IMG/VR virus record: IMGVR_UViG_3300023202_000205
Span: 115,365 to 179,364 of that record
Strand: one strand, 5' to 3'
Source: a virus
Length of the DNA: 64,000 nt
In this document: piece after piece, positions 7,863 to 14,988 of the stretch
Numbering within the stretch: position 1 is the stretch's first letter
Layout of the letters: every line of letters begins with the position of its first letter
Program-made: the position numbers and the translations under genes
The notes under the pieces: model-generated
Seen by the model: only the letters and a program-made list of their open reading frames with translations
Told to the model about the DNA's origin: nothing
Database searches by the model: none

Positions 7863-8075
7863 TTAGTAACTTCGCGGAAAAAGGAGAAAAACCAAAAGAA
7901 TAGCAGTGACGATCGTCATGAATATGTCAAATCCAGTGACGCCCGCGTAGCCCGCAGATTGGCTCTGTATGATCACAATCAAAAACCAAACCGCTAAAAG
8001 CAGCCCAGCTAGGATTATGTCAAATCCAGTGACGCCCGCGTAGCCCGCAGATTGGCTCTGTATGATCACAATCAA
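7863..8075 (-). CDS. Small membrane protein with an internal duplication (about 70 aa)
   Basis: The product has two hydrophobic segments (LLLAVWFLIVII and the C-terminal IVTAILLVFLLF) and carries the sequence QSQSAGYAGVTGFD twice because of a 93-bp in-frame tandem duplication. The given start is a TTG; the frame stays open upstream and overlaps the end of the nucleotidase gene, where a strong AGGAGG lies before a non-standard codon, so the true start is uncertain. Small two-segment membrane proteins in phages are often holins or superinfection factors, but nothing here shows that. Confidence 0.45.
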   Translation of the reverse strand: MIVIIQSQSAGYAGVTGFDIILAGLLLAVWFLIVIIQSQSAGYAGVTGFDIFMTIVTAILLVFLLFPRSY

Positions 8076-8108
8076 AAACCAAACCGCTAAAAGCAGCCCA
8101 GCTAGGAT
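7923..8108. repeat. 93-bp tandem direct duplication
   Basis: Two adjacent copies of 93 bp (7923-8015 and 8016-8108) appear identical by eye. The length is a multiple of three, so the duplication adds 31 codons in frame to the membrane protein and also touches the last bases of the nucleotidase gene. The absence of divergence suggests a recent event. Confidence 0.85.
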
Positions 8109-8779
8109 GGGGTGCCGAGATTTGATGGCTCACCCTCCTGTTCAGCCTGGCCTTCCTCGTTTTTACGAACGAGTGCCTTGTGGATCGTCGACGTCTCCTC
8201 CCGCCACTGCTGGATCTTGCCCAGGACATAACTCAATTGAGTAGTACCGCTCCGAGAGTAATGCTCCGCACCCGCCTCATTCCAAGGCATGGGCCAGAGA
8301 CAAGCCCCACCACCACGGGCCCGGAACTGCTGGACGTGACGCATACTATCGTCGATCAGAAACGTCAGAGGGCCCGCCGCAGCTGCCTTCCTCGGCGTGA
8401 TCATGAAATCTCGGAAAAACCGATTACAGAAAAAATCCTGCAACCACTGGACCTTTCCACCCGCAGCCGAAGGGTCCACGCTGGGAGACGTGCAAATCAC
8501 TACCCGACAAGAGGTTGTGTCATGTAAGGTGTTGAACAGCATTCTCGCCCACGGGAGAGGCTCCAGGTTGCTCCAAAAAGCGGCTCCCTGGGCATGAAGC
8601 GTATCCCACATATCGCTTTGCGTTTCCCAACCGAAATGCTTTTCGACACCCCAGTCAGGTGGTGGGTTGTGAAAGTGGTCCGAATCCCGGTTCTGGGATG
8701 CGTAGCCCGCGACGGCTTTGACGAAATTGGTCAAAACACCATCCATGTCCAAAAGGATCACTCGCTCACCCTTGTTCAT
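8102..8779 (-). CDS. HAD-superfamily 5'(3')-deoxyribonucleotidase-like (225 aa)
   Basis: The N-terminal DMDGVLTN (residues 11-18) is the nucleophile motif of haloacid dehalogenase phosphatases, and later VVICTSPS and FLIDDSMRHV fit motifs II and IV. The fold and size match the 5'(3')-deoxyribonucleotidases, which remove phosphate from deoxynucleoside monophosphates. In phages they adjust dNTP pools. The ATG overlaps the stop of the exonuclease gene by 4 nt, so the two are translationally coupled. The last 30 residues are a charged tail. Confidence 0.8.
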   Translation of the reverse strand: MNKGERVILLDMDGVLTNFVKAVAGYASQNRDSDHFHNPPPDWGVEKHFGWETQSDMWDTLHAQGAAFWSNLEPLPWARMLFNTLHDTTSCRVVICTSPSVDPSAAGGKVQWLQDFFCNRFFRDFMITPRKAAAAGPLTFLIDDSMRHVQQFRARGGGACLWPMPWNEAGAEHYSRSGTTQLSYVLGKIQQWREETSTIHKALVRKNEEGQAEQEGEPSNLGTPS

Positions 8780-9582
8780 TCGTCACCCTTCCCAAAAGTG
8801 GCTTTGCTCAGATACTCGGCCAGAAACGGGTTTTCCATCCGAGACACCTGGCCCCTCGCGTGAACTCGCAGATCCCGCTCCCGCATCGGCGTAATACGAC
8901 CCCTGAGGACCTCGCAGCGCAAAAACAGCAAATACGTATCCAGAGCGTCGCACATGGCGTAATTGAAGATCTGCTGTTGTTTTCCATCCTGCCACATCTG
9001 AAAAACCTGAGACCCGTCAATACCCATGCTCTTACCTGCTCCTCCGGCAAAGTAAGCAAACATGTCCAACCCACCCGGAATTCGTTGACCGCCAAAATTC
9101 GAGATGAATTCCTGACAGTCGAAATGGGCGTCGGTATTGAACCGATATCGGGGATGCTTGTAATTAGGCCCCTCCTGGGAAAACCAGTGCCGGGCTTCCT
9201 CAATACCGTAACGAAACGCATAGGTCTCCAAAACCGGCATATCGAAACCCCGACCGTTGTAGGTCACCAACGTTGGGCCACCATATTTCTCCCAGCCCCG
9301 CCAGAATTTGCGGGCAACCCCCTCAGGGCCACCCTCCAAATCGTGAACCGCCAAAACCTGCCTTAAACTCAGGTCAGGCCCAGCCTTGCAGAGGCCAATC
9401 GCAACAGGGCTGTGCCACGGAATCGGCAGAAACGTCGATTCCCCCAATTCCCGCTGCTCCTCCTGCCACGTAGTATAGAGATCCTCACCCCGCATAGTGC
9501 TACCGGGGTATTTGAAATCCCGCAGCAACTGGATATCCGGAATGGTCTCAATGTCGAAAACGAAAATGTCAACGCCGTCCTT
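8776..9582 (-). CDS. Predicted PolB-like 3'-5' exonuclease (268 aa)
   Basis: I chose the ATG of MKDGVDIFVFDIETIPD, which has GAGAGGAG upstream. DIET (D11, E13) is exonuclease motif I, LVTYNGRGFDMPVL fits motif II and CDALDTYLLFLR fits motif III of the DEDD/RNase H fold. The pattern is that of the predicted PolB-like 3'-5' exonucleases, about 230-280 residues. It probably degrades or edits DNA in phage replication or repair. It is coupled to the nucleotidase gene downstream. Confidence 0.8.
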   Translation of the reverse strand, partial: KDGVDIFVFDIETIPDIQLLRDFKYPGSTMRGEDLYTTWQEEQRELGESTFLPIPWHSPVAIGLCKAGPDLSLRQVLAVHDLEGGPEGVARKFWRGWEKYGGPTLVTYNGRGFDMPVLETYAFRYGIEEARHWFSQEGPNYKHPRYRFNTDAHFDCQEFISNFGGQRIPGGLDMFAYFAGGAGKSMGIDGSQVFQMWQDGKQQQIFNYAMCDALDTYLLFLRCEVLRGRITPMRERDLRVHARGQVSRMENPFLAEYLSKATFGKGDE

Positions 9583-9602
9583 CATAGGGACTCCTCTCAA
9601 AT

Positions 9603-9620
9603 TGTGTTCGCGCGAACACA
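9603..9620. repeat. Palindrome of the TGTTC-N4-GAACA family (site 2)
   Basis: A perfect 18-bp palindrome, TGTGTTCGCGCGAACACA, in the intergenic gap just after the 25-residue frame at 9623-9700 and before the exonuclease gene. It is the most symmetrical member of the seven-site family. Confidence 0.8.
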
Positions 9621-9622
9621 GA

Positions 9623-9700
9623 TCAGACTGTGCCCAAACCACCTCTGAAAAACTGATTCAGTCGAACCACAAGCAGATTGGCCTGGTTGATGAGTTTCAT
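9623..9700 (-). CDS. Possible small peptide (25 aa)
   Basis: A 25-codon frame (MKLINQANLLVVRLNQFFRG...) with a strong AGGAG 8 nt before its ATG fills most of the gap between two genes. It is hydrophobic-amphipathic. The evidence is the ribosome binding site and position only. Confidence 0.35.
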   Translation of the reverse strand: MKLINQANLLVVRLNQFFRGGLGTV

Positions 9701-9749
9701 CGGAAGACTCCTACCGGTTTCCGGTTCAGATATCGAATGTGCCTCGGGT

Positions 9750-10124
9750 TCAGTTCAACTCAGCCTGCTCCTTCCGAGCCTCACTGGTCAACTGCCTCAG
9801 GCGATTTTCGAACCGCCTCTTGGCTTCCTGGTCGATCATCTCAACCAACTCCGTCTCCTGCATCTCCTCCTGACTGCAAACGAAAGCAGGCCCCACCAGC
9901 AAGCTGCCTACATGGCCAGAGAGAATAGCGGCGTAAGAGTTCAGGTCGAGATTCAGCAGTAGCCCCTCGTCGTCTACGTAGATGTCCCACCCACAGGCGG
10001 TGCCTTCAAGAATCGGAACTGCGCAGAAAAGCCCTGAAGGGAAAATCTGGTGTGTGTTGTTGAGTAGACGGTGGTGTTCCACGTGGAACATCACCTCTCC
10101 ATTCGGCTCTATGATGAGTGCCAT
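9750..10124 (-). CDS. DUF3846-like hypothetical protein (124 aa)
   Basis: A 124-residue protein. The middle (LLNLDLNSYAAILSGHVG then LLVGPAFVCS) resembles the small phage family DUF3846, in which a conserved Asn and an Ala-x-x-Leu stretch precede a hydrophobic 'GP' strand; this is a tentative match. The C-terminal third is a charged helix. Codons for VMFHVEH contain a perfect parS-like palindrome (10075-10090). Confidence 0.5.
   Translation of the reverse strand: MALIIEPNGEVMFHVEHHRLLNNTHQIFPSGLFCAVPILEGTACGWDIYVDDEGLLLNLDLNSYAAILSGHVGSLLVGPAFVCSQEEMQETELVEMIDQEAKRRFENRLRQLTSEARKEQAELN
10075..10090. promoter_or_regulatory. parS-like 16-bp palindrome
   Basis: TGTTCCACGTGGAACA is a perfect palindrome that differs from the bacterial parS consensus TGTTTCACGTGAAACA at two positions and matches forms used by pseudomonads. 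It lies inside a coding sequence. A 13-of-16 relative occurs at 17521-17536. It may bind host or phage ParB, but chance or codon use is possible. Confidence 0.5.
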
Positions 10125-10164
10125 GATGCTCTCTTTCTCAGCGAATAGGAGGCGCAGTCACGCT

Positions 10165-10599
10165 TTACGCGTCCTGCTCTCCTTCTTTTTCCTCTTGCTC
10201 TACAATCAGACGGTCCAACGCCTCGTTGAAACTCATCCCCTCGGTCCGCAACTGGTCGAGCCGCTTGGCCAACTCCCTATCGGCCCCTACCCTGCGCCAC
10301 ATACCAATCCGCTCCGACCCGCTCCTGGCCCTCGGAGGTGGATCACCAAGGTCGTAACATATCTGGTAACCTGTCACAGATACCAAGCCGCTGAACGGGC
10401 ATAGCGAGCCGGCGAGATGGGTAGCGACGGAATCAGCCGTATCAGAGCTCCTCACACCAACTAGGTTGTCCGTAGTCCCGCAGTTTTGGAGCCCCGAGCC
10501 CAAAAACGTAGTCCAGCTAACCCCAGTAGCGCTCGAAGCTAGCAAGCTTCCCGAACTTTGGCACTCCTGGCCCTCTCTGCTCTCCGTCTCCTCCTCCAT
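10165..10599 (-). CDS. Hypothetical protein containing a CRISPR repeat (144 aa)
   Basis: The ATG of MEEETESREG follows AAGGAG. The C-terminal 45 residues (MWRRVGADRELAKRLDQLR...) look like an ordinary helical protein and have their own possible start with GGAG upstream. The preceding 95 residues are Ser/Thr/Gly-rich and low in character, and the solitary CRISPR repeat at 10373-10408 is translated within them. I suspect the true gene may be the short C-terminal frame, or that a repeat was inserted into an older gene. Confidence 0.4.
   Translation of the reverse strand: MEEETESREGQECQSSGSLLASSATGVSWTTFLGSGLQNCGTTDNLVGVRSSDTADSVATHLAGSLCPFSGLVSVTGYQICYDLGDPPPRARSGSERIGMWRRVGADRELAKRLDQLRTEGMSFNEALDRLIVEQEEKEGEQDA
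10373..10408 (-). CRISPR. Solitary CRISPR repeat inside a coding frame
   Basis: A 36-nt copy of the array repeat with two changes, nearly 40 kb from the nearest array. It begins GTCACAGATACC and ends GGGCATAGCGAG on the plus strand. No second repeat or leader is seen next to it. Confidence 0.85.
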
Positions 10600-10990
10600 T
10601 GTCTGCTCCTTCTGTGCGCGATTGGATCCACCGAGCATCTATATCCCAGTAGCGGTAAAACGCTGTGCCTCTCGTATGGCCTCGTAGGGGTTTCTCGAAT
10701 TCAGTCTGCCACAGGCAGAGCGACGAGACAATCCATCGAATGGCCTGCCGGACCTGCTTGTTGTCCACCCCTACGTAGTCTATAAGAGAAGGTATGGTAT
10801 GCGGTCCCTGCTGAAGGGCATGGTAGACCACTGGAAAGATCGCCTTGGTGACCAGATACACCCTATGGGTCGCTGGTCGCAGCCCATGTTCACGGATTCT
10901 CGTGAAAAGAGGATCCACGTAGGTCTCAATACGGTCGAGCACCTCCTGTAGCGCATCCTCTGCAAGTTGCTGGTCTGGGTCTGAGTCCAT
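10517..10990 (-). CDS. Hypothetical protein, possibly winged-helix (157 aa)
   Basis: The ATG of MDSDPDQQLAEDALQ follows GGGAGG. Residues 40-110 (RVYLVTKAIFPVVYHAL, TIPSLIDYVGVDNKQVRQAIRWIVSSL, then a strand pair) read like a winged helix-turn-helix DNA-binding domain. The tail (GADNGGGDGEQ) is low complexity and overlaps the next frame by 83 nt, which is long; the 3' end may have been altered by a frameshift. A regulator role is a guess. Confidence 0.5.
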   Translation of the reverse strand: MDSDPDQQLAEDALQEVLDRIETYVDPLFTRIREHGLRPATHRVYLVTKAIFPVVYHALQQGPHTIPSLIDYVGVDNKQVRQAIRWIVSSLCLWQTEFEKPLRGHTRGTAFYRYWDIDARWIQSRTEGADNGGGDGEQRGPGVPKFGKLASFERYWG

Positions 10991-11027
10991 GACTTGCGCC
11001 TCCCGAGCCCAATACTCGTTACTGCCA

Positions 11028-11666
11028 CTACCAATCAAGCTGTTCAAGCTGTTTAACGTAGCAATACTCCATACAGCTAGGCTCCCTATACTCCAGCGGA
11101 GCAGCTTGCTTCACCCGCGTTACAACGTTTATGAGCGACTTTCTCAGGGCAACACCTACGTGTTGCGATGCTATTGATTTTACAATACCCAACGGAAATA
11201 GGTCCATGCTGTGGTTGTCATAGCGGGGACGACAATTATCAACGAAGGGAACGAGGTTCTCAGGCATAGTCCGAAAAAGATCGATCCCGACATCAACGGC
11301 GAGCTGAGTACCAATCCAGCCCCACCCGGGCTCTAACTCCGAATCACTGGGCTGCTCCTCGTAGCCGTACTCCTTGACGATCTCGACCACTTTCTCGGCA
11401 ACCGCCTGAGCTGTGTGGGCTGACGCTTCAGAAGAAGGGATCCGCCGCCGATCGGTGACCAACCAACCGTTTATGGGGACGTCAGACAGCTGGATCTTAT
11501 ATCCTCGGAGAAAGCTGCCACAGCAATCGTCCGAGAAAAGCAGGTTACCCAACCTGCCGGGCTGGTCGGAAAAGAAGTCCTCCACAAAGACTGTGAAATC
11601 GAGATAGGGTAGGCTGATCGATAGATTTCGGACGATGATTCTGTCTTCTTGCGTGTTGGTCTCCAT
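11028..11666 (-). CDS. Hypothetical protein (212 aa)
   Basis: A 212-residue soluble protein with a good AGAGGAG site. It mixes strands and helices and has scattered Cys (SDDCCGSF, DNCRP, SCMEYCYV). No motif recognised. It lies at the end of the operon that contains the three paralogues at 11681-14011. Confidence 0.6.
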   Translation of the reverse strand: METNTQEDRIIVRNLSISLPYLDFTVFVEDFFSDQPGRLGNLLFSDDCCGSFLRGYKIQLSDVPINGWLVTDRRRIPSSEASAHTAQAVAEKVVEIVKEYGYEEQPSDSELEPGWGWIGTQLAVDVGIDLFRTMPENLVPFVDNCRPRYDNHSMDLFPLGIVKSIASQHVGVALRKSLINVVTRVKQAAPLEYREPSCMEYCYVKQLEQLDW

Positions 11667-11680
11667 CCGGATCTCCTCTG

Positions 11681-12424
11681 CTAGCTTTTGAGTGATTCGA
11701 GTATTTCCTGTGGTTCTGGGATCGACGAATACTCCTTGGGATACATTTTCGTGTCATAGGCCATAAGTAGCTGTCTGATCTCGTTCGACAAGGCTGCTGG
11801 AGTGTACCCGTGGGTGCCCCCTATGCCTACCTTGCCGAGGTGCCCGCGAGAACCTCTGAAACAGTGCACCGCCAAATACCCCGTCAGTCCTCCTGGGAAA
11901 ATAGACGCCTTTTTAAACAAGACGTGAATCGGGTCACGCATACAAACGTTCACAGAAGCAGCAATGCTACAATACGGATCAGCCAGTAATGCCCACCTGA
12001 GGTTGTTAAAGGGAATGTAGACCACCTCATTTAACCAAGGAACCCAAATGGGAAAGTCTTTCACTTTATCAAAATATACCTTACGTACACTGACTCCCCC
12101 AAGAAACGACAAGTTATTCCGGTCCGGGTGTAGGTACTTTCGGGAATAATCTCTTATAGCCTTCGCTGTAACACCCCTAAAAGGTATGGGTTGTGAGTTT
12201 CCCACGACCAAATCGAATAAGCGATCCCTTGAGGGAGTACCAACTAGCTCTCTGATATAGTCAACAAGGACGTCATTCAGGCCACACACGAGATCGTAAT
12301 AGGTGCTCTGGCTGGTAGATTCCGGAACCACCTCCCCTCGGGACCACGCTCTCCAAGCGTTAATGAACTCCATACCAGTACAGTAGTTGCGCGGTAGTGG
12401 CTGTTTACTGTCACTGCTCAGCAT
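11681..12424 (-). CDS. Hypothetical protein, 'EFIxAWR' paralogue 1 (247 aa)
   Basis: I chose the ATG of MLSSDSKQPLPRNYCTGMEF, which has AAGGAG upstream and overlaps the previous gene by 14 nt. It shares the N-terminal signature YxxxxEFIxAWRxxSxGxxVPxxT with the two genes upstream, so the three form a tandem paralogue family. Central and C-terminal parts have diverged strongly. Function unknown. Confidence 0.6.
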   Translation of the reverse strand: MLSSDSKQPLPRNYCTGMEFINAWRAWSRGEVVPESTSQSTYYDLVCGLNDVLVDYIRELVGTPSRDRLFDLVVGNSQPIPFRGVTAKAIRDYSRKYLHPDRNNLSFLGGVSVRKVYFDKVKDFPIWVPWLNEVVYIPFNNLRWALLADPYCSIAASVNVCMRDPIHVLFKKASIFPGGLTGYLAVHCFRGSRGHLGKVGIGGTHGYTPAALSNEIRQLLMAYDTKMYPKEYSSIPEPQEILESLKS

Positions 12425-13130
12425 GGGGAATGAACTCCTTGGTAGAGGGAGTGGGGACTGGAGCGAAGTGCCTTCCCACACGGCTCCCCATTTCGTTCGG
12501 CCATGTCCTCCCAAAAACCGTGTCAAGCAACTCGATGGCAACACAGCGAGCTACTGGGTTGATCAGACTGTCCTCGAAACCAGGTGTTCTGACAAACGTG
12601 CGCCAGCGCTTGAGATGCTGGAACAAATGGATCGACTCGCCCAAGCTCAGGAACCACCCTCGAGATCTCAGGGATCCCGGAAACGGGTTACTTACAACAA
12701 GTACTGCATGCTTGACCACCTGTATACGGGTCCCGTCGAATACGAGCACCCCACAGGTGTTCCTAGTTTCTACACTAAATGAGCCTGCTAAACGCTTGAT
12801 CTGCTCTGGGACTTCCCCCTCAAGAAGGACCTCTATTTCCCCCATCAAGATGCTCACAGATAGTTTATCACGCACACTTCTTGTAAGACCGAACGGAGGC
12901 CTCCCTTCCCAACAAGATCCGAAAGAGTCTACCATGTCACGCCACTCGTAGTTCTTCGCTAGGAATTGACGAAAAAGACGGCAGCTCAGGTCATCGAGCC
13001 ACCTCATATCCCCCTCTCCAGGAATCCTCTCCGAGCTCGTAGGCGTAGGAACTGCCTTCCCCAAGGAATAGCAGCGCCACGCTCTTATGAATTCTGTAGG
13101 TGATGTGTAATCACTCTGTCGTGGTATCAT
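12411..13130 (-). CDS. Hypothetical protein, 'EFIxAWR' paralogue 2 (239 aa)
   Basis: Starts MIPRQSDYTSPTEFIRAWRC after AGGAGG. The N-terminal signature is shared with paralogues 1 and 3, and the C-termini of 2 and 3 both have 'INPVARCVAIELLDTVFGRTWPNEMGS' type endings (paralogue 3: ARGLAVQILDRIYGETYWPGELGS). The family looks specific to this phage or its relatives. Function unknown. Confidence 0.6.
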   Translation of the reverse strand: MIPRQSDYTSPTEFIRAWRCYSLGKAVPTPTSSERIPGEGDMRWLDDLSCRLFRQFLAKNYEWRDMVDSFGSCWEGRPPFGLTRSVRDKLSVSILMGEIEVLLEGEVPEQIKRLAGSFSVETRNTCGVLVFDGTRIQVVKHAVLVVSNPFPGSLRSRGWFLSLGESIHLFQHLKRWRTFVRTPGFEDSLINPVARCVAIELLDTVFGRTWPNEMGSRVGRHFAPVPTPSTKEFIPHAEQ

Positions 13131-13141
13131 GAGACCTCCTG

Positions 13142-14011
13142 CTACGTTTTGTAAAGCGCGCCCAGCTCAGATCCAAGCTCCCCTGGCCAGTAAGTCTCCC
13201 CGTAAATGCGATCCAAGATCTGTACAGCTAACCCACGAGCCACCCAGGTATCCGGGGTCACCCAGCCAGGGGTCTGGGTATCAATTTCTGAATCCGAATC
13301 CATAGCAAGCGTCAGTCTCTGAAGATAGAGAGGTAAGTTTACCCGTGCTAGTTCTATAAAGTAGCAGTCCGCGCAGTCACTACATCTCTCATGTGCTATC
13401 TCGAAGAAAGCAGCTCCATCAGGGAGGGGCGGCACCTCTACTACAGTTCTTATGGAAACCAACGGCATCGTTGGGCGACCCGCTACCCGTGACGTTAAAT
13501 TGAATAGCTGACATTTATCGTCGAATACCCTCACATGCCGGTCATCAAAAGAGACCTCTCTTATCGGAATACGGAAAGGGTAAGGGTCAAGCACGGGACA
13601 TTCACAGACGTCGTCTATCAGGGCGCGAATCTCCTCGTTGATATCCGGAGCGGTTGCTGAATTGTTAAGCAGGTCTTTGACTCTGCTGGTAAACCTGGCC
13701 TCAACAAACATCCGTTTATCGAGTGGTATTTCAACGATCTCCTCTATTCCCTCTCTGTGTATGAACCCCCCACCTGCGTACTCAACAGATTCTATGAATT
13801 CCTTTTCAAGGTTTGGTAGGAACTCATTTTCATAAAAGTGTCGAAAACGAGTAGGTGATTCGAAACGTAGGGGGGCGTGCATCTCCCTGTCATATTCCAT
13901 CACTGGCGGGAAAGTTGGCTGAGGGACTTCCTGACCAAGAGAGTATTTCCTCCAAGCACTGATGAACTCCATGGGAGTCTTGTAATGGGTTAGTTGTGGT
14001 TTTTCGGTCAT
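13142..14011 (-). CDS. Hypothetical protein, 'EFIxAWR' paralogue 3 (289 aa)
   Basis: First gene of the three-paralogue operon, starting MTEKPQLTHYKTPMEFISAW with AAGG upstream. It has the N-terminal signature and the C-terminal 'LAVQILDRIYGE' region of the family, and a Cys cluster (CECPVLDPYP, ERCSDCADC) that may bind zinc. A solitary CRISPR repeat with a piece of array leader lies 38 nt upstream of its ATG, so its promoter may be the leader-like sequence. Confidence 0.6.
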   Translation of the reverse strand: MTEKPQLTHYKTPMEFISAWRKYSLGQEVPQPTFPPVMEYDREMHAPLRFESPTRFRHFYENEFLPNLEKEFIESVEYAGGGFIHREGIEEIVEIPLDKRMFVEARFTSRVKDLLNNSATAPDINEEIRALIDDVCECPVLDPYPFRIPIREVSFDDRHVRVFDDKCQLFNLTSRVAGRPTMPLVSIRTVVEVPPLPDGAAFFEIAHERCSDCADCYFIELARVNLPLYLQRLTLAMDSDSEIDTQTPGWVTPDTWVARGLAVQILDRIYGETYWPGELGSELGALYKT

Positions 14012-14048
14012 TGATCAGCTTCCTTACTAAGTCAGTAAGATAGTCTTC

Positions 14049-14113
14049 GTCGCAGATACCAAGCCTCTAATCGGGCATAGCGAGAGGGCTCTTATAACTC
14101 GGCCAAGGGTTCC
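14049..14113 (-). CRISPR. Solitary CRISPR repeat with truncated leader
   Basis: Bases 14049-14084 match the array repeat with three changes. They are followed at 14085-14113 by AGGGCTCTTATAACTCGG and more, which copies the start of the array leaders (AGGGCCTTTATAACTCGG in array 2). In the minus direction the order is leader piece, repeat, 38 nt, then the ATG of the gene at 14011. The conserved TTATAA could serve as a -10 box. Confidence 0.8.
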
Positions 14114-14120
14114 ATCAGTC

Positions 14121-14317
14121 GCTCTATTAGAGCAGTAGAATAGCTCTACCAGGGGCTTCATCGGCTACTCTATTAAAGTAGTAATACGCCTTTACCAGGG
14201 GTCTCGTCAACTATCTTATTAAGGTAGTAAGACAAGCTCCAGGTGGTATGCCAGCCCCCTCTATTAGAGCAGTAAGACGGCTTTCCAGGAGTTACATCTG
14301 TTACTCTGCTAAAGTAA
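14121..14317. repeat. Five tandem hairpin units, 45-46 nt apart
   Basis: Hairpins centred near 14127, 14173, 14219, 14264 and 14309 read GCTCTATTAGAGC, CTACTCTATTAAAGTAG, CTATCTTATTAAGGTAG, CTCTATTAGAG and TTACTCTGCTAAAGTAA. The bases change but pairing is kept, so structure rather than sequence seems to be conserved. Units also share an AC-CAGGGG-like linker. They could be iterons or structured RNA. Confidence 0.75.
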
Positions 14318-14373
14318 TAGGATTACATCACCAGTATTACGTAAACACGAGAAAGGAACCCACTAATATAGTT

Positions 14374-14518
14374 CGGGAATGTATAATTCTGCTTTTTAGC
14401 GAGAGTACTACGTAAGGAGCTTTTTTCGTATTATCAGTTTAATAGCTATTATACTATTAAAACCAACAAAAGCTCCTTACGAAGTACTCTAGCTAAAAAG
14501 CAGAATTATACATTCCCG
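14374..14518. repeat. Large inverted repeat, 51-bp arms
   Basis: Arms 14374-14424 and 14468-14518 pair with 49 of 51 matches around a 43-nt AT-rich loop. The arm begins CGGGAATGTATAATTCTG. Such a structure could extrude as a cruciform or fold as a long RNA hairpin. It sits in the middle of the non-coding block. Confidence 0.9.
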
Positions 14519-14729
14519 TAAATGAGTTGGAGATTCACGATAAAACTGGTCCTGAGACCATGAGAATCGCCTGATACCTGGAAATCCCCTGGTGACTTCA
14601 CTACCTGTTTACCCGTGAATGGGATTTCCTGCCTCACTGAGAGACTTTCTTGGTGACAGAGGGTACTGGGAGGGGGTCATCAATAAAAGTCTCTCAGATT
14701 GGAAAAATCGAGTAGGATAGTAGGTCCTG

Positions 14730-14948
14730 CTACCCCGACCCGTCTGAACCGAATACCTTGCGGTAGATCCGGTCCAGGCGGTTCAGCTGGCTCTCCACGA
14801 ACCGGTGGTCCCGTCGCTTGTCCATCTCATCGATGAAGCTGATCTCACGATCCTGGAGTTGGAACTCCTCTGAAGAGAGATCGAGCAATGCATCGAGTTG
14901 GTCACGTTGTCGATCGTCAAGCGGTACACGTTTGGGAAGCACTGCCAC
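14730..14948 (-). CDS. Small helical protein (72 aa)
   Basis: Starts at a GTG with AGGAG upstream. Highly charged and almost wholly helical (DDRQRDQLDALLDLSSEEFQ...). No family recognised. It follows the RMF-like gene in the same leftward unit, with a palindrome between them. Confidence 0.55.
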   Translation of the reverse strand: MAVLPKRVPLDDRQRDQLDALLDLSSEEFQLQDREISFIDEMDKRRDHRFVESQLNRLDRIYRKVFGSDGSG

Positions 14949-14972
14949 GCTGGGTCTCCTGGTGCAAACTTT

Positions 14973-14988
14973 GTGTTCGCGTGAACAC
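14973..14988. repeat. Palindrome of the TGTTC-N4-GAACA family (site 3)
   Basis: GTGTTC-GCGT-GAACAC, perfect arms. It lies immediately after the stop codon of the RMF-like gene and before the ribosome binding site of the next gene. Confidence 0.75.

Larger units (their letters stand above)
14012..14729. other. 718-bp non-coding structured region
   Basis: No gene is supported here. From left to right it holds a small hairpin (14023-14039), a solitary CRISPR repeat with leader fragment, five regularly spaced hairpins, a 51-bp-arm inverted repeat, and nested shorter inverted repeats on the right: GGAAATCCC / GGGATTTCC (about 14580-14629) and GAGAGACTTT / AAAGTCTCTC (about 14640-14695). It is the largest non-coding block in the window outside the arrays and is a candidate replication origin or regulatory hub. 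Confidence 0.7.

Noticed and set aside
14374-14518. Hairpin telomere or protelomerase site
   Set aside because: The arms are separated by a 43-nt loop and are not a continuous palindrome, and no protelomerase gene is visible.
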